From contig CAXULW010000007.1 of the NCBI GenBank assembly GCA_964252015.1, positions 1-64,000 of the forward strand: 64,000 nt of DNA, read 5' to 3'. The translations under genes were made by a program, and so were the position numbers. Under the pieces are notes generated by a model. The model worked only from the letters and a program-made list of their open reading frames with translations, searched no databases and was not told the DNA's origin. Of the stretch, positions 52,898 to 61,139 are shown in pieces. How positions within the stretch are numbered: the stretch's first letter is position 1; every line of letters starts with the position of its first letter. Source of the stretch: CAXSBR01 sp964252015 (GTDB lineage: Bacteria > Actinomycetota > Actinomycetes > Mycobacteriales > Jatrophihabitantaceae).

Positions 52898-53202
52898 TTG
52901 ACGCAACAGCCTGATTCACCCGGCCTGCTCATTCTGTCCGAGAGTTGGCAGCTGCAGTCGTCCACGCCGGGCGTCGAGCGCTGGCTGAGTGAACTACCTG
53001 ACGGCGATCTGGACCGCGGGAGGCTGCCCTCCCGCATACCGTCCAGCAACACCTGAAGAAGATCTTCGACAAGACCGGTGTCCGCAGCCGACGCGACCTC
53101 GTGGGCAAGATCTTCTTCGCGCACTACGAGCCACGCTTTCGCGACAACGGACGTCGAGTTCGTGATGACGCTCCGATGCGCGGTGGTCCGTTCGGCGGCT
53201 GA
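52898..53202 (+). pseudogene. LuxR-type regulator with internal deletion
   Basis: From TTG 52898 one frame reads GLLILSESWQLQSSTPGVERWLSELPDGDLDRGRLP; then the next phase reads PHTVQQHLKKIFDKTGVRSRRDLVGKIFFAHYEPRFRDNG to a stop at 53200. The second part is the C-terminal HTH half. The region between (PAS-like domain and first HTH helix) is deleted and the phase is shifted at about 53030. Confidence 0.8.
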
Positions 53203-53205
53203 TCG

Positions 53206-53715
53206 TTACGACCCGCCGACCGGGCTCCGGTCGTAGCGGTGGTACATGGCAGCCATGTCGCCGTCGGGGTCCAAGCGGCGCAGGATGGCCTCGGTGATGT
53301 CTGCCAGTTGGCCGACCTGCTCCGGGCTCAACGCGTCCAGGACATGTTCGCGGACGTTCGTTACGTGACCCGGAGCGGAACCGCGGACCTTCTTCCCGCC
53401 GACGGGCGTCAGCCGGACATTGGTCGCTCGAGCGTCCTGCGGTGACGGAACCCGCTCGACCAGATCGCGACCCTCCAGGCGGCGGACGACGTGCGATAGG
53501 CGGGGCAGGGTGGCGTTGGTCTGAGCGGCCAGCTCGGTCATGCGGAGGGTGCGCCGCGGCGCCTCGGACAGCATCGCCAAGACGAGGTACTCATAGTGGG
53601 TCAGGTCCGAGTCTGCGCGCAATTGCGAGTCGAGTATCCCCGGGAGCAGCTCCAGTACGGCGGCCAGGCGCACCCAGGCCACCGCTTCGTCCTCGTTCAG
53701 CCACCGGGTGTCCAC
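53206..53715 (-). CDS. MarR-family regulator, divergent from a dioxygenase
   Basis: 169 aa from GTG 53715 (AGGAG 7 nt upstream); ATG 53754 is possible. LRMTELAAQTNATLPRLSHVVRRLEGRDLVERVPSPQDARATNVRLTPVGGKK is a MarR winged helix with a DARATNV wing. It likely represses the dioxygenase gene by binding the repeats at 53739-53784; if ATG 53754 were the start, one operator would lie within the coding region. Confidence 0.9.
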   Translation of the reverse strand: MDTRWLNEDEAVAWVRLAAVLELLPGILDSQLRADSDLTHYEYLVLAMLSEAPRRTLRMTELAAQTNATLPRLSHVVRRLEGRDLVERVPSPQDARATNVRLTPVGGKKVRGSAPGHVTNVREHVLDALSPEQVGQLADITEAILRRLDPDGDMAAMYHRYDRSPVGGS

Positions 53716-53738
53716 GACCACGCTCCTGACCTTGGTAC

Positions 53739-53784
53739 TTGTTGCGACAACCATACTGGCGTACCGTGTTGGTTGTAGCAACAA
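53739..53784. promoter_or_regulatory. Paired MarR operators in the divergent promoter
   Basis: TTGTTGCGACAACC (53739-53752) recurs inverted at 53771-53784 as GGTTGTAGCAACAA, 13 of 14 matching. Each copy is itself a palindrome with arms GTTG/CAAC. The two sites are about three helical turns apart, centre to centre, as expected for cooperative repression. Confidence 0.75.
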
Positions 53785-53805
53785 CTTTATCCCGAGGAGT
53801 TTCGT

Positions 53806-54717
53806 ATGGACGCCGCCAGACCGCGCAGTTCCACCGCGGCCGCCGATCAGCGCATCCCCGCCACGCACCCGTTCGCGGCGCACCTGCGCCGTGCCGCTGA
53901 GGTTGAACGCGCCAACGCCCATGCGGCGTGGACGGAGGACGACGGCCCCCTGCCGGCCCTGTACCTCAGTCACGGCGCGCCCATGCTCTTCGAGATGGCC
54001 GACTGGATGACCGAGCTGCACTCGTGGGCCCGTTCCTTGCCGAAGCCGAAGGCCGTGCTCATCGTTTCCGCGCACTGGGAATCCGCGCCGCTGAGCATCA
54101 GCAGCACGCAGCCGGGTGAGCTGGTCTACGACTTCGGTGGGTTCGACCCGATGTACAACCTGATGCGCTACGACACCCCGGCCGCGACCGAACTGGCCGA
54201 GCAGGTCGCGAAGCTCATGCCGCACACCGAGCCGGTCCACGAACGCCGCAACCGCGGACTGGACCACGGGGCGTGGGTGCCGCTGAAGATCATGTATCCG
54301 GATGCCGACGTCCCGGTGTTGCAGCTGAGCATGCCGACGCACGACCCGGGACGGCTGCTCGAACTCGGCCGGCGGCTTCGGGGGCTGCGTGAATCCGGCG
54401 TCCTGGTGATCGGTTCGGGTTATATGACCCACGGCTTGCCCTACCTGGACTGGTCGAACCTCACACAGAACAAGGTGCCCGGATGGTCATCGGACTTCGA
54501 CCTGTGGGCGGCCGAAGCACTCGCCGCGGGTGACGTCGACGAGCTGGCGGCCTTTCGCACCAGGGCTCCGGGCATGCCCTACGCCCACCCGACCGTCGAA
54601 CACTTCACCCCGTTGTTCGTGACCCTGGGTGCGGCCACGGACGCGACGGTGGCCCCGACCACGGCCATCGACGGCTATGCCCTCGGGCTGGCCAAGCGGT
54701 CCGTGCAAGCCGCCTAG
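53806..54717 (+). CDS. Class III extradiol ring-cleaving dioxygenase (DODA/YgiD-like)
   Basis: 303 aa, with a 45-residue N-terminal extension. Metal ligands by pattern: His in YLSHGAPM, His in IVSAHWES, His in RGLDHGAWVPL and His in GSGYMTHGL. Family members cleave catechols or hydroxy-aromatics; DODA acts on 4,5-DOPA. GAGGAG lies 10 nt before ATG. Paired with MarR by divergence. The actual aromatic is not known. Confidence 0.88.
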   Translation: MDAARPRSSTAAADQRIPATHPFAAHLRRAAEVERANAHAAWTEDDGPLPALYLSHGAPMLFEMADWMTELHSWARSLPKPKAVLIVSAHWESAPLSISSTQPGELVYDFGGFDPMYNLMRYDTPAATELAEQVAKLMPHTEPVHERRNRGLDHGAWVPLKIMYPDADVPVLQLSMPTHDPGRLLELGRRLRGLRESGVLVIGSGYMTHGLPYLDWSNLTQNKVPGWSSDFDLWAAEALAAGDVDELAAFRTRAPGMPYAHPTVEHFTPLFVTLGAATDATVAPTTAIDGYALGLAKRSVQAA

Positions 54718-54778
54718 AGTTGCCCTCGCCCAACCCGGGGCCAAGACGGTGCTCTGCCGCCGCAGGAAAGAGCTGAGC

Positions 54779-55249
54779 ATGTCCTCCACCGCGACCTTCG
54801 ACCACGTCGGGCTGACCGTGTCTGACCTCGACCGGGCCGTTCGCTGGTACGCGCGGGCGCTGGAGCTGGAGGTCGAGTTCGAGTTCGAACTGCCCGGCTT
54901 CCAGTTCCGGGGCGTCATGATGCTCAGCCCGACCGGTTACCGGCTCGAGCTGCTGGAACGGCACGGTTCGCAGCCAGGGCCGGCAGCGACCAACCCGCTG
55001 GAAGCGGCGCTGACGCGTGGTTACGGGCACATGTGTCTCGACGTGGCGGTGGTGGATGCGGCCTACGACGCTCTCCTGGCCGCGGGTGCGTCGGAGCGGA
55101 TGTCACCGCGGCCCTCGCCCGAGCCCGGGGTGCGGATGGCTTACGTCGCCGACCCCGAGGGCAACCTGATCGAGCTCCTCGACCGGGCCGCAGTGCGGGC
55201 CCGGGGTGGGGCCGATGCGCCCGCCCAACCCCACGTCCCGGTCGGCTGA
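54779..55249 (+). CDS. VOC-superfamily protein
   Basis: 156 aa from ATG 54779. TFDHVGLTVSDLDRAVRWYARALELEVEFEFE, GYGHMCLDVAVVDAAYDALLAAGA and VRMAYVADPEGNLIELLDRA show both halves of a VOC module with His, His and Glu ligands. It may process the product of the preceding ring-cleavage enzyme; that is inference from position. Confidence 0.88.
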   Translation: MSSTATFDHVGLTVSDLDRAVRWYARALELEVEFEFELPGFQFRGVMMLSPTGYRLELLERHGSQPGPAATNPLEAALTRGYGHMCLDVAVVDAAYDALLAAGASERMSPRPSPEPGVRMAYVADPEGNLIELLDRAAVRARGGADAPAQPHVPVG

Positions 55250-55279
55250 CCCGCTCCAACCGCTAGGCGAGAGGCTGAC

Positions 55280-56056
55280 ATGTCCACCACGGTTCGGCTC
55301 GACGGCCGGGTAGTTCTCATCACCGGTATCGGTACCGGGATCGGGCGCACCGCCGCCCTCATGTTCTGCGCCGCCGGAGCCCAGGTCGTCGGGTGCGATC
55401 TGAACGCCGGCAAGTGCGAAGAGACCGCCCAGCTGGCCCGCGACGCCGGCGGCGCCATCACCGTCATGGCCCCCGTCGACCTGGGTGACCCGGTGGCGGC
55501 CAAGCAGTGGATCGATGATGCGGCGCAGGTGTACGGCGGTGTGGACGTGCTCTACAACAACGCCTCCACGCAGCGGTTCGGGCCGATCGAGCAGCTCACC
55601 ACCGACGAGTGGGACTTCACGATGCGCAACGAGCTCAACCTGGTCTTCTACTGCTGCAAGGCGGTGTGGCCGCACCTGATCGCCCGCGGTGGCGGATCCA
55701 TCCTCAACGTCGGCTCCATCGCCGCCATCCGTGGCGTGGAGTTCATGGCCCAGAACGCGCACGGGACGGCCAAGGCGGGCGTCATCTCCCTGACCCGCCA
55801 GCTCGTGGTCGAGGGTGGTCCGCACCGCATCCGGGCGAACGTGATCAGCCCCGGGCTCATCGAAACCGACAACACCCGGCCACTGATCGCCGACCCGTTC
55901 CCGTCGTTCAAGCAGATGTACGGTCGCATCCCCCTGGGCCGCCACGGTCAGCCGGAGGACATCGTCAACGCGGCCCTTTTCCTGAGTTCGGACGAAGCGA
56001 GCTGGATCAACGGCGTCAACCTCGTCATCGACGGCGGCGGATCGGTGCTCGGGTGA
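55280..56056 (+). CDS. Short-chain dehydrogenase/reductase
   Basis: 258 aa. TGIGTGIGRTAALMF cofactor motif, D in VVGCDLN (NAD type), NNAS, catalytic Ser in NVGSIAAIRG. The Tyr of YxxxK is replaced: AQNAHGTAKAGV has His in the Tyr position, which is unusual. Ends NLVIDGGGSVLG. 30 nt after the VOC gene, so probably co-transcribed. Confidence 0.88.
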   Translation: MSTTVRLDGRVVLITGIGTGIGRTAALMFCAAGAQVVGCDLNAGKCEETAQLARDAGGAITVMAPVDLGDPVAAKQWIDDAAQVYGGVDVLYNNASTQRFGPIEQLTTDEWDFTMRNELNLVFYCCKAVWPHLIARGGGSILNVGSIAAIRGVEFMAQNAHGTAKAGVISLTRQLVVEGGPHRIRANVISPGLIETDNTRPLIADPFPSFKQMYGRIPLGRHGQPEDIVNAALFLSSDEASWINGVNLVIDGGGSVLG

Positions 56057-56062
56057 GGGGCG

Positions 56063-56365
56063 CTACAGGGAGCCCCAGACGCGGGGCTGAAAGGTGAAGG
56101 CCAGCCACGCGGCGAAGAACGACGCCCAGCCCACGATCGTGGCGTAGGCCCATTGCAGGACGGTCGGGTACGCCTCGATGTTGCCGCAGTAGGCTGCCGC
56201 GGTTCCGGTCGAGATGCACGACCGGACCCCGGCGGCGTTCCACTCCGCCAGCTTCATCTTGACCACCGCGCCGACCACGAGACCCAGAATCGCCGCGCAG
56301 TAGATGATCGCGCCGTCCGGGGAGACCCAGAAGCGCCGCAACGGCGCCGTGGTCAGGGGGTCCAC
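56063..56365 (-). CDS. Two-helix membrane protein, unknown
   Basis: 100 aa. Helices about residues 18-36 (GAIIYCAAILGLVVGAVV) and 68-90 (VLQWAYATIVGWASFFAAWLAF), with a loop holding two cysteines (RSCISTGTAAAYCGN) that could form a disulfide. Convergent with the SDR gene. Function unknown. Confidence 0.7.
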   Translation of the reverse strand: MDPLTTAPLRRFWVSPDGAIIYCAAILGLVVGAVVKMKLAEWNAAGVRSCISTGTAAAYCGNIEAYPTVLQWAYATIVGWASFFAAWLAFTFQPRVWGSL

Positions 56366-56452
56366 CGGCTTACGCTCCTATCGCCGCGACCGACCGTACG
56401 CCCAGAATACGAGCAAACCCCGCGGCCCAGTAACCCAACGCCGGAGGACGCC

Positions 56453-57520
56453 ATGGACATCAGCGATGCGCGGGGATTCAACTACTCGGGTTCCTGGGGG
56501 ACCAGTGGCCTCGACCTCTGGCAGCACCACGACCAGGCGGCCATGGACCAGGAGATCGCCCGGGGCAAGGCGTTTTTCCCGGGTTGGAACCTCGGGCGGT
56601 GGTGGCTCTCGCACGAGGCGTACCAGCGTGATCCGGCCCGGTTCCTGGCGAACTTCGAGGATGGTCTGGCCGTGTTCGCACGCCACGACATCAGGGTCAT
56701 GCCCGTGCTGTTCAACCGCTGGCGCGATCCGATCTGCGACTTCGGTGGCGTGCCGCTCGACCACATCGTCCCCGGCTTGAGTTCGTACTGTGTCGAGGGA
56801 GCGTTCACCACCGTCGACCAGCCGGCTTGGACCCAGGAAAGGATGGCCGAACTGGACCACGGCAGCGAGAACATCTTCCGCGCCTACCTCGACGGTGTCG
56901 TCGGTGCGCACGCCGACGATGACCGCATCACGGCCTGGGATCTGTGCAACGAACCGCTGATGGGCCCGTACGTCGATGACGAGAGCAGTCCCGTCCGGGT
57001 AGCTGAGTTGCGCTGGCTGGGCTGGATCCGTCGGGTCTGCGAAGCCGCGGGCGCCAGCCAGCCCCTGTCCATCGGCAACTACCCCAACCTGACTGCGATC
57101 CGAGTCACCGAGCCGCTCAGTGACTTCATCTCCTTCCACCCGTACTACATCCCGAACTGGGGCGAGCGTCCTACCAGCACCCCGGCCCAGTTCGAGTCGT
57201 TCCTGGACGAGGTCGTGGCATTCGCCAAGTCGGTGGGCAAGCCGCAACTGCTGGCCAACGAGACCGTGTGGGGATCGGAGAGCGACGCCGAACACGTCGA
57301 GTTCACGCGTTACACGCTGAGCGAACTGGGTAAGCGCGGGATCGGTTTCAGCATCCACGCCCTGCACCACAGCCTGGTCGCCGACCTGCATGCCCGCTCC
57401 TACGGGCCGGTCGGTCGCCCGGGTCGGCTCGAGTTCGTCAATGCCGACGGCTCCCTGCGCGCCGGTCACGAGGTCTTCAACGAGTTCGCCGCTCGGCCGA
57501 AATCACCGGAGGGCACCTGA
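56453..57520 (+). CDS. GH5/GH-A-type glycoside hydrolase
   Basis: 355 aa from ATG 56453 (GGAGG 6 nt upstream). (beta/alpha)8-like protein: opening GFNYSGSWGTSG, acid/base in WDLCNEPL, conserved FHPYYIPNW, nucleophile candidate in LLANETVWGS, and GIGFSIHALHHS. No signal peptide, so it acts in the cytoplasm on an imported glycoside. First gene of a three-gene operon with a transaldolase-like aldolase and an SDR. Confidence 0.8.
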   Translation: MDISDARGFNYSGSWGTSGLDLWQHHDQAAMDQEIARGKAFFPGWNLGRWWLSHEAYQRDPARFLANFEDGLAVFARHDIRVMPVLFNRWRDPICDFGGVPLDHIVPGLSSYCVEGAFTTVDQPAWTQERMAELDHGSENIFRAYLDGVVGAHADDDRITAWDLCNEPLMGPYVDDESSPVRVAELRWLGWIRRVCEAAGASQPLSIGNYPNLTAIRVTEPLSDFISFHPYYIPNWGERPTSTPAQFESFLDEVVAFAKSVGKPQLLANETVWGSESDAEHVEFTRYTLSELGKRGIGFSIHALHHSLVADLHARSYGPVGRPGRLEFVNADGSLRAGHEVFNEFAARPKSPEGT

Positions 57521-58170
57521 TGCGTCTGTACCTGGACACCGCGGACCGTGTGGCCGCCGAAGACCTGCTCGCGACCGGGTTGTTCGCCGGCGTCACGACC
57601 AACCCAACGATCCTGCAGCGATCCGGGCTCGGCGTGGCGGCGATTCCCGACATCTACCGGTGGGCCACCGCGGCTGGGGCCCAGGAGGTCTTCTTCCAAT
57701 CATGGGGGCTCGGCACGGATGAACTGGTCGAGCGCGGCGTGCGGTTGCGGGAACTGGGTGACGAGGTTGTCGTCAAACTCGTCGCGTCCCGGGCGGGATC
57801 GGCGGCCTGCGCGGCGCTGGCCCGACGCGGCATACCCACCCTGTTGACCGCCGTCTACACCCCCGGCCAGGCCATCGTCGGGGCTGCGGCTGGCGCCACC
57901 TACATTGCCCCGTATCTGGCCAAGCTCAACGACGGTGGCCGCGACGGCGTCTTCGAGGTCACGGCGATGCACGAGGTTCTGCGCGCGACCGGTGCTGGCA
58001 CCGAGATCCTGCTGGCCAGCATCCGCGACGTGCCGAGCATGGTTGCCCTGGCCCGTGTCGGCGTGCGTCACTTCACGATCGGCCCGTCCGTGGCCGAAGA
58101 GTTCTTCACCGACGAACTCACCGCCGGCGCGGTGACGACGTTCGAGGCGGCGGTTCGCGACACCTCCTGA
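57520..58170 (+). CDS. Transaldolase/fructose-6-phosphate aldolase-family protein
   Basis: 216 aa. LYLDTADRVAAEDLLATGLFAGVTTNPTILQRSG is the family opening with NPT, and VVVKLVAS carries the Schiff-base lysine; TAVYTPGQA, ISPYLAKL-like YIAPYLAKLND and ILLASIRD complete the barrel. Length fits FSA rather than full transaldolase. ATG overlaps the upstream TGA by 1 nt. It likely handles the sugar phosphate released after the glycosidase step. Confidence 0.88.
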   Translation: MRLYLDTADRVAAEDLLATGLFAGVTTNPTILQRSGLGVAAIPDIYRWATAAGAQEVFFQSWGLGTDELVERGVRLRELGDEVVVKLVASRAGSAACAALARRGIPTLLTAVYTPGQAIVGAAAGATYIAPYLAKLNDGGRDGVFEVTAMHEVLRATGAGTEILLASIRDVPSMVALARVGVRHFTIGPSVAEEFFTDELTAGAVTTFEAAVRDTS

Positions 58171-58221
58171 GCGGTGGCCGAGACCGGCCTTCGAGATCCA
58201 CCACACGAACGGAGGAGCAGC

Positions 58222-59016
58222 ATGGCGACGGATTCGCGTCCAGGACGGTCGGCCATGGTCACCGGCGCGGCCCGCGGCATCGGCAGGGCGATCGCCACCC
58301 GGCTGGCTGCGGACGGTCTCATGGTGTCGCTGTGCGACCTGCCCGCGATGGCGGCGGAGTTGGACGCGGCGACCACCACGATCCGACGCAGCGGCGGTAC
58401 CGCGCAGTCGCTCGCTCTCGACGTCACGGACGCGGACGCGGTCGAGGCCGCCGTGGCCGCGCACGTCGAGTACGCCGGCGGCCTGGACGTGATGGTGGCG
58501 AACGCCGGGATAGCGGTCACCGCCCCGTTGGTCGAGACGACGGCGGCCCAGTGGGAGCAGACGCTCGCGGTGAACGTCCTCGGTGTCGTGCACTGCTACC
58601 AAGCCGCGGCCCGGCGCATGATCGACCAGGGCCGCGGTGGGCGGTTGATCGGTGCGGCGTCGGTGGCGTCACATCGGGGCGGCCAATGGCAGGCGGCGTA
58701 CTCGGCATCGAAATTTGCGGTGCGCGGGTTGAGCCAGTCGGCGGCGCAGGAACTGGGCGAACACGGAATCACCGTCAACGTGTACAGCCCGGGCGTGGTC
58801 CAGACCCCGATGTGGGATTCGATCGACGCCTCCTTGGCCGGGCGTCGCGGCACCGCGGTGGGCTCGGAGATCGCGGCGATGGTGCGGGGCATCCCGCTGG
58901 GTCGGCTCGAGACACCCGAGGACGTGGCCGGCGTGGTGTCGTTCCTGGCCTCGCCCGACGCCGCCTACCTGACCGGCCAGTCGATCGTGGTCGACGGCGG
59001 CATGTGGTTTTCCTGA
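58222..59016 (+). CDS. Short-chain dehydrogenase/reductase
   Basis: 264 aa from ATG 58222 (GGAGGAG upstream). MVTGAARGIGRAIATRLAADGL, D in SLCDLPA (NAD), NAGIAV, catalytic Ser in GAASVASHRG, YSASKFAVRG, and SIVVDGGMWFS. Similar to acetoin or sorbitol dehydrogenases. Third gene of the glycosidase operon, probably oxidising the sugar or polyol. Confidence 0.9.
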   Translation: MATDSRPGRSAMVTGAARGIGRAIATRLAADGLMVSLCDLPAMAAELDAATTTIRRSGGTAQSLALDVTDADAVEAAVAAHVEYAGGLDVMVANAGIAVTAPLVETTAAQWEQTLAVNVLGVVHCYQAAARRMIDQGRGGRLIGAASVASHRGGQWQAAYSASKFAVRGLSQSAAQELGEHGITVNVYSPGVVQTPMWDSIDASLAGRRGTAVGSEIAAMVRGIPLGRLETPEDVAGVVSFLASPDAAYLTGQSIVVDGGMWFS

Positions 59017-59212
59017 GCGAGTACAGATTGCGGGTGCAGATCGCGGCGCGTCGGTCACGCCGCTGCGCCGTCAGCTGAGCCGAGCCGTAGTAGTCCCGTC
59101 CGTTAAGTGTCGATCATTGTTTGCCTGACGTACACATGTAGAGCGGCTCGCCGTCTCCGGAACTGCCTACGTTGGAACCCATCCTCGAATCGCGGAAGGG
59201 ACGCAGACGGCA

Positions 59213-60226
59213 TTGACCATTCAGACGACGACAGCGCGGGCCACGCAACTGATCGCGCGGGCCGCTACGACGGCCCCGTCGCTGCGCTACCCCTGGGCGC
59301 GCCACGTCGTCGGAGTCGACCACGCCACCGCGTTGACCGAAAACGGGTTCACCGTGTTCCGTGGGTCGTTTTCGAAGACCGAATGTGCGGAACTCGCGGC
59401 CGAATTGAAGGCGGAAGCAGGCATCCGGGACGGGGAGAAATTCACCAAGATCGATGCCACCAACGGCTTCCAGACCGCGCGCGAGCTGTTGCTCGAGGGT
59501 CGGATCCTGGACGCGGTGCGCGCGTCGATCGGCTCGGATGTGCGCTTCCTGCAGGTCTCGGATCTGCACTACCGGCACGACGTGGCCGCTTGGCACCGCG
59601 ACTGCGTCCATCGGGCCGCAGATGCCTCCTCGGCGCCCGACTGGAGCGATACCAGGACCCCGTACCGGGTGGTCAAGGCCATCTTGTACCTGGAGGCCGA
59701 CAACGCGGCGATGGGGATGATGGCGGGATCGCACCACGCACCCGGTGAGATGGACCACGCGCGGGTGAAACGCGCAGAGGCCGCGGGCAGACAGATAGTC
59801 ATCGATGGCGCTGAGCCCGACCGGAGATTGGCCCAGGTCGAAAAACGTACCCCGTGGGTGTGGCCGGCGGCGGTCGGTGACGTACTGGTCTTCGACGAAC
59901 GGTTGTTCCACGCCGATCGACGTGTAGACCACAGTCGGGTCACGAACAATCGGGACGCGCCCAAACTCACGCTGTCGCTGGTCTTCGGGGCCGACAACCG
60001 CCATTCCGAGCGCTTCTACTCCTACTTCCGGTTCGCCCGGCAGGAGTTGCCGTATCGCGACCTGCCGCCGGCCCTGCGGGCCGTGCTCAGTGATCGCGGC
60101 CTGGTGCTCTCCCAGGGCTGGACCAACTACTACCGCCGGCACCCGCAGGAGTTGCGCCACGTATACCTGCGCGACGACGCCGAACTGGAACCGTTGATCG
60201 AGCAATTCAGCCGGTCACCGCGGTGA
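59213..60226 (+). CDS. Phytanoyl-CoA dioxygenase-like Fe(II)/2-oxoglutarate oxygenase
   Basis: 337 aa from TTG 59213 (GGAAGGG 12 nt upstream). Iron ligands: H-x-D in VAAWHRDCVH and the distal His in FDERLFHADRRVDHS; Arg after it binds 2-oxoglutarate. GMMAGSHHAPGEM is typical of PhyH members. It precedes a methyltransferase and glycan genes, so it may hydroxylate a sugar or lipid; inference. Confidence 0.8.
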   Translation: MTIQTTTARATQLIARAATTAPSLRYPWARHVVGVDHATALTENGFTVFRGSFSKTECAELAAELKAEAGIRDGEKFTKIDATNGFQTARELLLEGRILDAVRASIGSDVRFLQVSDLHYRHDVAAWHRDCVHRAADASSAPDWSDTRTPYRVVKAILYLEADNAAMGMMAGSHHAPGEMDHARVKRAEAAGRQIVIDGAEPDRRLAQVEKRTPWVWPAAVGDVLVFDERLFHADRRVDHSRVTNNRDAPKLTLSLVFGADNRHSERFYSYFRFARQELPYRDLPPALRAVLSDRGLVLSQGWTNYYRRHPQELRHVYLRDDAELEPLIEQFSRSPR

Positions 60227-60245
60227 CGAACTCAATAGGGGAGCC

Positions 60246-61088
60246 ATGAGCATTACCGCCGACGCCGACGTGAAGACCATCGACGACATACCCGGCTGGT
60301 TCCCGTGGATCGACCAGGTGATGTTCAGGCACTTTCTTTCCCCGGGATCCGTTGTCGGGCAGGGCAATCTCGTCGAGCTCGGCGTATATCTGGGTAAGAG
60401 TGCCGCGCTGATCGGGCAGTTCGTGGGCGCCGACGAGACGTTCACCGTGTGCGACCTGTTCGGGCTCGAACCCGACAGCGATGCCAACCGGCGCGAGAAC
60501 GCGAAGTCATATCCCAAACTGAACCGGCCGGCTTTCGAGCGCAACTACCTGGCGTTGTTCGAGCACCTGCCGAACATCGTGCAGGACTACAGCTCCGCGA
60601 TCGTCGACCACGTCGAGGCCGGCTCGGTGCGCTTCGTCCACGTGGACGCATCGCACCACTACGAACACGTGGTCGTCGACATCGACTCGGCCGCGAAGCT
60701 GCTCAAGCCCGACGGGGTCGTCGTGTTCGACGATTACCGCAGCGACCACACGCCGGGCGTGTCCGCAGCGGTGTGGGAAGCCGTGTTCACCAAAGGGCTG
60801 CAACCGATCTGCCTCACCCAGCAGAAGCTCTACGGGACGTTCGGTGACCGCGATGGCCACCAGGACCTGCTACGCCGTTGGCTGGCCGAGCAGCCCACAC
60901 TCTGGTTTGAGGTCCAGACCATCGCCCAGCGACCGGTGTTCAGGGTTGCCCCGGTCCCGAAGCCGAAGGCCCCGCCGGCCGCCCCGAGGAACGACCTCGA
61001 GCTCGACAAGATGCTGCTGCGCCTCGGCGCCCTGGAGCGACGCGTGCGCGGACTCGCCACAGGTTTCGGCACCGCGAAACGCCGATAG
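60246..61088 (+). CDS. Class I SAM methyltransferase (Methyltransf_24-like)
   Basis: 280 aa. LVELGVYLGKSAALIGQFVG is the SAM motif, FTVCDLFG the second, VRFVHVDASHHYEHVVVDIDSAAKLLKPDGVVVFDDY the catalytic region with Asp. Members methylate sugar or natural-product hydroxyls. C-terminal Lys/Pro-rich tail (VPKPKAPPAAPRN). 20 nt after the oxygenase gene. Confidence 0.85.
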   Translation: MSITADADVKTIDDIPGWFPWIDQVMFRHFLSPGSVVGQGNLVELGVYLGKSAALIGQFVGADETFTVCDLFGLEPDSDANRRENAKSYPKLNRPAFERNYLALFEHLPNIVQDYSSAIVDHVEAGSVRFVHVDASHHYEHVVVDIDSAAKLLKPDGVVVFDDYRSDHTPGVSAAVWEAVFTKGLQPICLTQQKLYGTFGDRDGHQDLLRRWLAEQPTLWFEVQTIAQRPVFRVAPVPKPKAPPAAPRNDLELDKMLLRLGALERRVRGLATGFGTAKRR

Positions 61089-61139
61089 CCCACGGCAGCG
61101 CTGAGACGGGCTGAGCCGCGCTCGCGACGCTGAGAGGGG

